A stretch of DNA of 64,000 nt from NCBI GenBank assembly GCA_910574455.1, contig CAJSYZ010000007.1, positions 4,106,461 to 4,170,460 on the forward strand, read 5' to 3'. Position 1 is the first letter of the stretch. The number at the start of each line of letters is the position of its first letter. This document shows, piece by piece, positions 56,905 through 64,000 of this stretch. This stretch comes from Trichaptum fuscoviolaceum. Lineage: Eukaryota > Basidiomycota > Agaricomycetes > Hymenochaetales > Trichaptaceae. A model generated the notes under the pieces. It saw only the letters and a program-made list of their open reading frames with translations. It was not told the origin of the DNA and did no database searches. A program made the translations under genes and the position numbers.

Positions 56905-58815
56905 TGGACAACTTCGCGGGGCGATGGAGCTCGAGACTGTGACTACTAGTACAGCAAATGGGCGGTCAACCTATGCTGCGCTTTTGTCTTGGAGAGAATT
57001 GTCTCACTTTTCTTTGACGCAGGTGAACTTTCAAGTGCGTACCATTGTTGTCGCGACTACGACCGTCGCTCGTGGCGACTTGACGCAGGAGATCGTGGGC
57101 GTGTCTGTTCAGGGTGATATTCTGGACTTGGCCATCAATGGCATGGTTGACCAGTTGGCTCTCTTCACTGCGGGGGTGACCAAAGTCGCGCGGGAAGTCA
57201 GAACGAAAAAACTCGGTGTTCAAGCTGAAATCGAGAATGTTCATGTCACAGCAAAAAATCACGTATGTTTATTTCACTAGCATTCCGCTGAATTGTGTAG
57301 TGTGGTTTTTACTGAACGCACTCCGAATAGAATGGCTGTTGACACCATGGCCGGAAACTTGACGACCGAAGTGCGTGGTTTCGCGCAGATCAGTACTGCA
57401 GCTACTAGTATAAACGGCGACTTCACGTGTTTCATCACCGTCAAAGGCTCAGGCGAGATGGAATCCTTTGAGACTCATCAAATCAATTAAATTGTGCACT
57501 ACTTGCGCGAGTCGATTTAGAAGAACGCCGCCGCTCGTGAAGCTGCCGAACTTGCCAGTCGCTCCAAGTTGGAGTTCTTGGCGAACACGTCTCATGAGAT
57601 TCGACCCCTATGAACGGTATCATTGGCATGAAAGAGTTTACGCTGGATAGCAATTTGAATAAGAGTCAGCGCGAGAGTCTTCTGCTGGTGCATAGTTTGG
57701 CTCGGAGTCTGCTATTGATTAATGTCGATATTTTGGATATCTCGAAGAGTAAGCTAATCCGCCGCCGATGCTTCCGAATTCAGTTGCTAATATTTCGATT
57801 AATTACTACGTTCGAAGCAGGCAGGATGACGATAGAGCAAGTTTGGTATTCACTGAGACACACGGTTTTCGGTAACCTCAAGACTCTCGTTGTACGACCA
57901 TCGCAAAACAACCTCGACCTCACATATGATGTTTACCCAGACATTCCTGATCAGCTCATCGGTGACTCGCTGCATCTGCGCCAGGTCATTACGAACATTG
58001 TCGGCAACGCTATCAAGTTCACCTCGAGCAAGGTCGTGTGGAACGGACATGCTGCGCTGTCGTGCCGTCTGGTTGGCATCAAGGACTCGATGGTGAAGGT
58101 AGAGTTCTGTCTCACGGATACGGTATCGGTATTACGAAAGGTACAGTGAACTTGATCTGTGGTACGTTCGTGCGAGGGGATGGATCAACCACTCGAGTGA
58201 GCTCTTCTCGAATAGTCATTTGTTCCGGCCTGTAGTGGTCTTACTTTCTTAAATCTAGGACTACGGTGGTGCTGTCCTTGGTCAATCAGTATCGAAGTGA
58301 GTTGTGTCGCTGATGAATAAGACGATGTGAGTTGAGAGCGAGCTGGGCAAGGGAAGTTCACGACCACCTCCTAAATCAGCCAGTTGTCCACCGAGAACGT
58401 ACTTTCGATGATCCAGGCATTCGCGAAGCAGAAAATCCGGCTTGCCAATACGCTGGACGACCGAACAGGTGTAGTGATGCGTATCACAGAGCTTATTCTG
58501 AAGCCTTACGACGTGAGCGAAGTTGCAGATAATGAGTGTTGCCTACATATCGATGGGATACTTGTTGATTCGCTGACGGCCGTAAGTCATCTTGTTAAAG
58601 TGCATTCGAGCTACAGTATAAAGCCTTACTCAAACACTTTTCGGATGATCCAGAAGGAACAAACCAGGAGTATGAACACTTGCGATATATACCGATCGTT
58701 CTGGCGTCAGACCAAAACTCCCTATTGAACAAACAACTTCCAGACCGAGATCTACCCCCACTTCCCACCGGAGGCAATCTGCTTCTCAAGGATGTAGAAG
58801 CAGAGCTAGATCGAT
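56905..58815 (+). pseudogene. HAMP-repeat hybrid histidine kinase remnant (Nik1/group III type)
   Basis: Group III kinases sense osmotic stress and act upstream of the HOG MAP-kinase cascade. Pieces in order are HAMP-type repeats (VARGDLTQEIVGVSVQGDIL about 57067; NGMVDQLALFTAGVTKVARE about 57137; [23 protein letters not shown] about 57346), AAREAAELASRSKLEFLANT (about 57528), and the H-box SHEIR broken by a frame change at about 57603 before MNGIIGM. Then come NKSQRESLLLVHSLARSLLL, PDIPDQLIGDSLHLRQVITN and VGNAIKFTSSKV (N-box, Asn kept), then VKVEFCLTDT. The G-box is not intact. Later pieces (TLDDRTGVVMRITELILKPY, 58453) come from the linker before the receiver domain. No receiver domain was found. 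In-frame stops occur near 57488 and 57520. Confidence 0.85.
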
Positions 58816-61197
58816 AGGTTGCGGTGACGAGAATTGACACGAGCGGCTACGGCGGACCATTCAAGGTGGAGGGTAATTCAAGAACATGGACCTTGAGGGA
58901 AAATGATCAGAACGTGCGCAATCGGACAAGAGAGAAATTGCTTTCGGAACAGATTGAAAATAGTATGTCCGAGTCCTCCGAAAACCCGTAGTAAGAACTC
59001 TGGAATTTATGTTTGACAATTGTTTCAGGCGTCAGGAAGAATATGCCACTTGGGCGGAAGTCGGACAATTCTCGAAGCGCACAAGGCAAATGTGCTTGAG
59101 TCGCTCAGCCAACAACGAAAAGCATGAACATCCTTATCAGCGAAGGCGAGAGGAAAGCAGCGCGCAGCCTACAATACTGGCGTACTGAATTACTGGTGTA
59201 CTGATTTGTACTTACTATGACATTTGAATTGTACATGCTTGTACTTAGTCTTTACTTATGCTTGACTGACCTCCTGATGTACTGACGTACTGAGTGTGTC
59301 CTGAAAATTGGCTTATTTCAGTGTGTTCAGGCCATCAGTTGATTTCAGACAGGCATAGCAACATATCAGTAGATTTCAGACAGGCATAGCAACCCTTCAG
59401 TCCATTTAAGGCAGCGTCAGGACGCGTCAGTCGCCTTAAGCAAAAAGTAGTTTCCCTGATGTCTCCATCTCAACAATTGTCCGAAGACCTATCTAATATT
59501 CATCCGCCACAGAGACCGCCTTCCCCACCTCTAAATTTCCACAAAACCGGGCATGCAGACGTGGCTTGGAAGTAACGGGGGTGACCGCCGTTTGCGTAAG
59601 CTACCCTGCATATGCAGGGGACCGACGGCCGTCTTCCGCCACATTCCACAGACTGAGTGCAGAGGGCGGCATTGCCGCCACCATGATGGTGTATAGGCGT
59701 GATGTGGCTGGAGGCTGAAGTACCCAGGAACAGTTGTGGCATATCTCAAAAGTGGTGGTTGAGACTGGCGGTGAGACTCGGTGGTTGGACTACCTCTCGG
59801 AAGTGGCCTCGTAACCACAAGGAGGGGTTCATAATGAAGAACCGGAAAGGTTGCACAAGCGTTGACTGTTGCAGCAGCAGGTGAACTCAAGACTGCAACC
59901 ACTTGGATCTACCTCCCAATTTCAAGCTCATCTGTAGTGATGTGATCTTGGCTTGCTTGTGACTGACATCTGTAGACCTGTGTCGGTTGCTGAGGGTGAC
60001 ATCTACTTTACATGCCACCTTCTCGGGCAGTTGAAGTTGGCAAAGGATTTAAATGTATAGATAGTAATAGACTTCTGTATGTAAAAATGATTTTCTTTTC
60101 TTTCTCTTACAATAACTTCACGCCCATCGACGGGTAGCGGGCTCTGCTGTGAGGAACTCGCAGCCACTAACTGCTTGTACAGACATCAATATCCAGATTT
60201 TGAGCATCACTGTCAGTGTTTCAAAGATCACTTGCCAGCATTGCCGTGTCCACTTCATCATCGTTATCACAGTTTTGGAGTAATGTGCAATAGTGGGCCC
60301 TATCCTCACGGGCGGCGAGCTAAGGAGTGATCTGTGCTATTTGCTCTTCCGTGTCATCCTGAGGCCTCAAGGCTGCCCTCGCTCCGAAGGCATTTCAAAT
60401 ACCTTTGGTTATGAAGTTGCCGCACCGTCTTGACGTTTGTTTGCGCTAGGGTAACTGTCATTGATCGGAGAGCGAACGCCAATATGAACTCTACTTCGTT
60501 AGCCCAGCGGGACCATCTTAAGTACGGGTGACAGGCTTGGGGCACAGTCGTGTATGGGATCTACACTCTGTCCCAAAAAGGCATGTCTCCTGCTTATTTA
60601 GGACGTAACGTATGTTGACATCATTGTTTCTGGCAGTGGGGCCGTGCAAAAAAGGATAAGTGTGATGTGACTCCTTCGATCCGCTTTCTGTGGTTAAGAA
60701 CATCCGATGGAGTCAAAGAAGCTAATCCTGTTCCAGAGTTTATGCGAATATAGTCAACAAGAGACAAAGCTTCAACAATTGATGCACAAAACAGCTTCTA
60801 CTGTGTTTCGCAGATGTGCACCTAAATTCCAATGGACGCAAAATCTGCAAGTCACTGTAGGAAGTAACGGCATAGAAGTGAAGCAGCCACTACGATAGTG
60901 ATTGCATACACGTCCAGCGCGCAGTGCCTGCCCCACACTTCCTCAACGTCGACAGCTCTCCTATCATGACGTATGTTTTGTCTTCTAGCGCATTGGTCTC
61001 GGGACTATATATTCAACGAAACTCCTCGATCTCGCCAGATCTCATCCTTTATCTGTCTCTCCCATCCTCTGTCTCGGGTTTCTTCCAGTGCTCTGCCATA
61101 TTTCTTTCTTACTTGTATACTTGGGCAGCAGGTGTCTAGTTCCTTCCAAAACTTTAGACAAAATACAGTTCAATAAGCTCAAGGGTTAAAGGCAGTG
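58816..61197. other. Long stretch without a recognisable gene
   Basis: Contains a CTGA/GTACTGA-rich part (59180-59440) and otherwise scattered frames of 60-120 codons on both strands with no known resemblance. The last 250 bases before 61198 should hold the aquaporin promoter; CT-rich stretches (61030-61130) are present there. Confidence 0.4.
59341..59393 (+). repeat. Two-copy 22-base direct repeat, 31-base period
   Basis: GATTTCAGACAGGCATAGCA plus AC occurs at 59341-59362 and again at 59372-59393. It sits in the CTGA-rich stretch. Confidence 0.7.
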
Positions 61198-63037
61198 ATG
61201 GCGTCCTCCCCCTCGCCCTCCGATTCCATTAACGAAAAACCTGCCTTCGCTGGTGTAAATGCTCGATCCCCCCAAACCCCCCACTCAATGATCTTTTCTG
61301 ACGACGGTACCTACGCTGGCGACGACCATGGCAAGCAATTTACCAACAACGGCCTCAATGCCCGCAAAACGCAGTTCGACGGTGGTTTACCTGGACCGGG
61401 TGGCAATATGAACCCAAATGGCAATGCGACACCCGGCACGCCTGGTACGCCTGGCATCGTAAGAGAGCGACGTTTCTACGCGCGCTATCCAAATTTGTGG
61501 GTGCGGATGCGGTGAGTTATTGTCTTTGTTTTTACCTTCTTCTTTTACTTGAATTCAATCTGTATCACAGACATACAATCCGCGAGCCCGCTGCTGAATT
61601 TATCGGGACGATGATCCTCGTCATGTTTGGTACAGCAGGAAACGCGCAGGGCACGCTTTTTAACGACCCAAATGTTTCGAGTTCACAGGCTGGGGTGAGT
61701 CTCAGCATTCTATCCTCCCTTGCGCTTCATATCGCAACGGTGGCCTATGGCTACGGTTCTTCATGCTATATCCTGTATGGCAATTGGTCATAGACATGAT
61801 TAAATCTGATTTCTTTCTTTTATTTGCTCTTTCGCTAGGGATACCTATCTGTTGCTGTTGGTTGGGGTGCAGGTACACAGGCTTTTACTACTGTCCCCGC
61901 TGATCGGACTGAAAGCGTGCATATGCTGATATTTCGATTTTTTCTTGGCAGGATTCGCGCTCGGCGCGTGGGTCTCAGGAGGAATCAGCGGTGGACATGT
62001 TAACCCAGCCGTACGTCGCCTCCTCAGTCACTACTTAGATACTCTTCCCCTTCATCAACGAACTGGGGAATAAGTTCAGTCACTTATGACCATTTACCAT
62101 AACACAGGTGACAATCGCCCTTGCGACCTTCCGCTCCTTCCCCTGGCGGCTCGTGCCATTCTACATCCTCGCCCAGCTTCTGGGCGCGATTGTCGGCGCC
62201 GCCATCACCTATGCCGTGTACGTCCACGCCATTGACCTCGCCGAGGGCGGCTCCGGTGTGCGCACCGTCCCCGGTACCGCGAAACTCTTTGGCACCTACG
62301 CGGTGAGCTATTTGGGGAACGCGGGTGCGTTTTTCGATGAGGTGCGTTCTATTTCTATTCATCGTTCTCTTTCCTTTTTCTACATATGTTACTGATAATT
62401 TTTATATGACTACCTATAATATTAACAGTTTATAGGCACGTTCCTCCTCGTCATCGTCCTCCTTGCTGTTACCGACAAACGGAACGGCTCCCCGCCCGCG
62501 GGCTTGCTCCCCATCGCGTTGTTCTTCACGCTTTTCGGCATCGGCATGACTTTCGGCGCGCAGACCGGCTTCGCAGTCAACCCCGCTCGAGACCTCGGCC
62601 CACGCATCTTGACCGCTATGGTCGGCTACGGGAGAGAGGTATTCAACTTCAGGCAGTGAGTCCCCTTCCTGCACTGTCATGCTCATGCCACGATGTGGAG
62701 ATTAGAAGTTCTGACGCGAAAGCGCTTGTACTATTTGATGAAATAGCCAATACTGGATATGGTGTCCTGTCATTGCGCCTATCTGCGGTGCGCTTGTTGC
62801 GACGTTCGTGTACGACTGCTTCCTCTTCGGAGACGTAGACAGTCTGTTGACCCGCCCGTGAGTGCACCACCACCTCTACAGCCCCGTCCCCCTTATTTCT
62901 CTTGTCTACTTGAGACTGGTCACTAACTATGTATAACTTGGTCTCGGACTTGCAGAAGCAAGAAAGCTCGTGCAGTGGGAGTCAAGGAGTATGCGCCAAA
63001 TGCCAAGGATCCTGCGGAGATTCCGGATCAGGTGTGA
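61198..63037 (+). CDS. Aquaglyceroporin (major intrinsic protein family)
   Basis: Eight exons: 61198-61511, 61571-61694, 61839-61872, 61952-62010, 62108-62341, 62429-62655, 62747-62857 and 62956-63037. All have GT..AG borders and consistent phase, giving 394 residues. The protein forms a tetrameric plasma-membrane channel for glycerol and water. The first about 105 residues are a polar Pro/Gly/Asn-rich cytosolic tail (ATPGTPGTPGIVRERRFYAR). The first pore motif is SGGHVNPAVTIALATF and the second FAVNPARDLGPR. The Asp after the second NPA-R is the glycerol-facilitator signature. Six membrane spans can be placed (for example AEFIGTMILVMFGTAG, FYILAQLLGAIVGAAITYAV, GTFLLVIVLLAV and CPVIAPICGALVATFVYD). 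It ends KDPAEIPDQV. ATG 61198 is chosen because the frame is blocked a short way upstream. Confidence 0.95.
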
Positions 63038-63650
63038 TTCGAGTACGAGGCATGACACCGGCCAGTCAACGGCTGTCATCAATCTCCCTTCTATCTCTTT
63101 TCCTGCAATTCTGCTTTTTATACAACAATATGCAATCGAGAACCGACCAGAGAAGCAAAGTGATTTCAATCATTCGAGTCTTCAATCTGCTACGCCATTT
63201 TAGTTCAACCCACACTCCTCTTCGCAGTCTGTTCTTTCATTTTTTTCCTTTTGTCGTAGCCTCTCGCAAGCTTAAAAACGTAAATCACCGTCTCCGCTCA
63301 ACCTCAGTCGTAATAGTGCATTCAAAGCAACTCACTGTATTTGTATCATTGCCCATCCTGTTTTTTTTCTTGTTCATGGCATCACGAAAGTCCGCTGTAG
63401 TTCCGCTGTAAGTGTATTCATATATTACCTTCGAAGTATAGTCTGTAAAAATTGTCAATCTTAAATTGATCGCAGAACCTCATGCTTGATAAACTTGATA
63501 CGCGTAATTAATTGTTGTGTACTGTAAATCATGTATGGGGGTACTAATAACTATTACAGCATAATGAGAAGGCATTGTGAGTAGTACAGGGGTATCGCTC
63601 GTGTGAACCTCGTAAGGTACTACTTCGAAAGCTGGACTGATGCCAACTGA
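63038..63650. other. 3' flanks between convergent genes
   Basis: AT-rich sequence with no supported gene. It carries the 3' untranslated regions of the aquaglyceroporin and of the minus-strand gene at the right edge. No clear polyadenylation signal was singled out. Confidence 0.4.
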
Positions 63651-64000
63651 TTAGGCTCGCAATGGCAGGGCGACCCGAGGCGACGTATCCAATTCACCGC
63701 CATCGTCATCCCGGTCTTTCGTCGTGTCAGTCTCGAGACCGAGATCGATTTCGTGCACGATTGTGACATCCGTGGCAGGCTCGGTCAGAGAGGGCTCGTA
63801 AACCTTTGTCTTTGTCGCATCTCCCGCCGCCACCGCCTCACCTCGGGCGTGCGGAGGGTTTCGAGTGCTTTCAACGGGACCGACGACGTCTGGGAGATTT
63901 TTCATGGCGTAATGGCCATTCGAGCCGTACGCGTACGCTTCGATGTCGTCCCCGGAGCGGTGGGTCATGATGGAGTCGCGGGCGTCTTGTGAGGCGTTGA
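63651..64000 (-). CDS. C-terminal end of an unknown protein (runs off right edge)
   Basis: A minus-strand frame enters at 64000 (NASQDARDSIMTHRSGDDIE) and stays open to a stop at 63651, ending DTSPRVALPLRA, about 116 codons in the window. The sequence is polar and acidic with no membrane segment, fitting a cytosolic tail; the rest of the gene is outside. Family not identifiable. It is convergent with the aquaglyceroporin gene. Confidence 0.65.
   Translation of the reverse strand, partial: NASQDARDSIMTHRSGDDIEAYAYGSNGHYAMKNLPDVVGPVESTRNPPHARGEAVAAGDATKTKVYEPSLTEPATDVTIVHEIDLGLETDTTKDRDDDGGELDTSPRVALPLRA

Noticed and set aside
59531..59902. 123-codon minus-strand ORF
   Set aside because: No resemblance to a known protein, no splice context, and an equally open frame lies on the other strand.

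Overview
The window is nuclear DNA from a filamentous basidiomycete, probably an Agaricomycete. Genes are broken by many 45-65 bp GT..AG introns. The recognisable proteins are fungal: COPI beta-prime, THI4, a HAMP-repeat histidine kinase, an aquaglyceroporin and a Plavaka-type transposase. No rRNA, tRNA or CRISPR was found. Intron positions and protein names were worked out by reading, with no database search.

Left part (1-8.1 kb). A hypothetical gene runs off the left edge on the minus strand (1-728). It is followed by three decayed copies of ordinary cellular genes on the plus strand: COPI beta-prime (SEC27/COPB2), a pentatricopeptide-repeat protein and an AGC-type protein kinase. All three have in-frame stops, frame changes or missing segments.

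Tandem array (8.12-32.7 kb). A unit of about 9.3 kb is repeated head to tail: two full copies (8120-17442 and 17443-26755) and a third partial copy of about 6 kb. The copies are nearly identical, except for a diverged tail in copy 3 after about 31.3 kb. Each full unit holds a 142-codon ORF conserved in all copies, several internal direct repeats including a strict 188-bp tandem repeat, a broken quinone oxidoreductase (PIG3-like), a broken thiamine thiazole synthase (THI4) and minus-strand exons of an unrecognised membrane protein that cross the unit junction.

Transposon region (about 34-52 kb, possibly to 56 kb). A nearly complete Plavaka-type DNA transposase with an N-terminal C2H2-like finger lies among multi-exon genes of unknown function on both strands. 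The spaces between them are packed with short palindromic words (built on ACTAGT, CCACTGGCAGTGG, TTCAAGTTGAACTTGAA, CTCAGGCTGAGCCTGAG, ACTCGGACTCGGAGT and TTTAGGAC..GTCCTAAA). The same words appear in introns and inside some exons. The best reading is a large Plavaka element with accessory genes and its own repeat vocabulary; its ends were not found.

Right part (52-64 kb). Decayed WD40 and HAMP-histidine-kinase genes flank an intact-looking DEDDy 3'-5' exonuclease. After about 2 kb with no clear gene comes a complete eight-exon aquaglyceroporin gene (61198-63037), then the C-terminal end of a minus-strand gene leaving the window at the right edge. The window thus joins a few working genes at its edges to an interior of pseudogenes, a recent tandem amplification and a large transposon.
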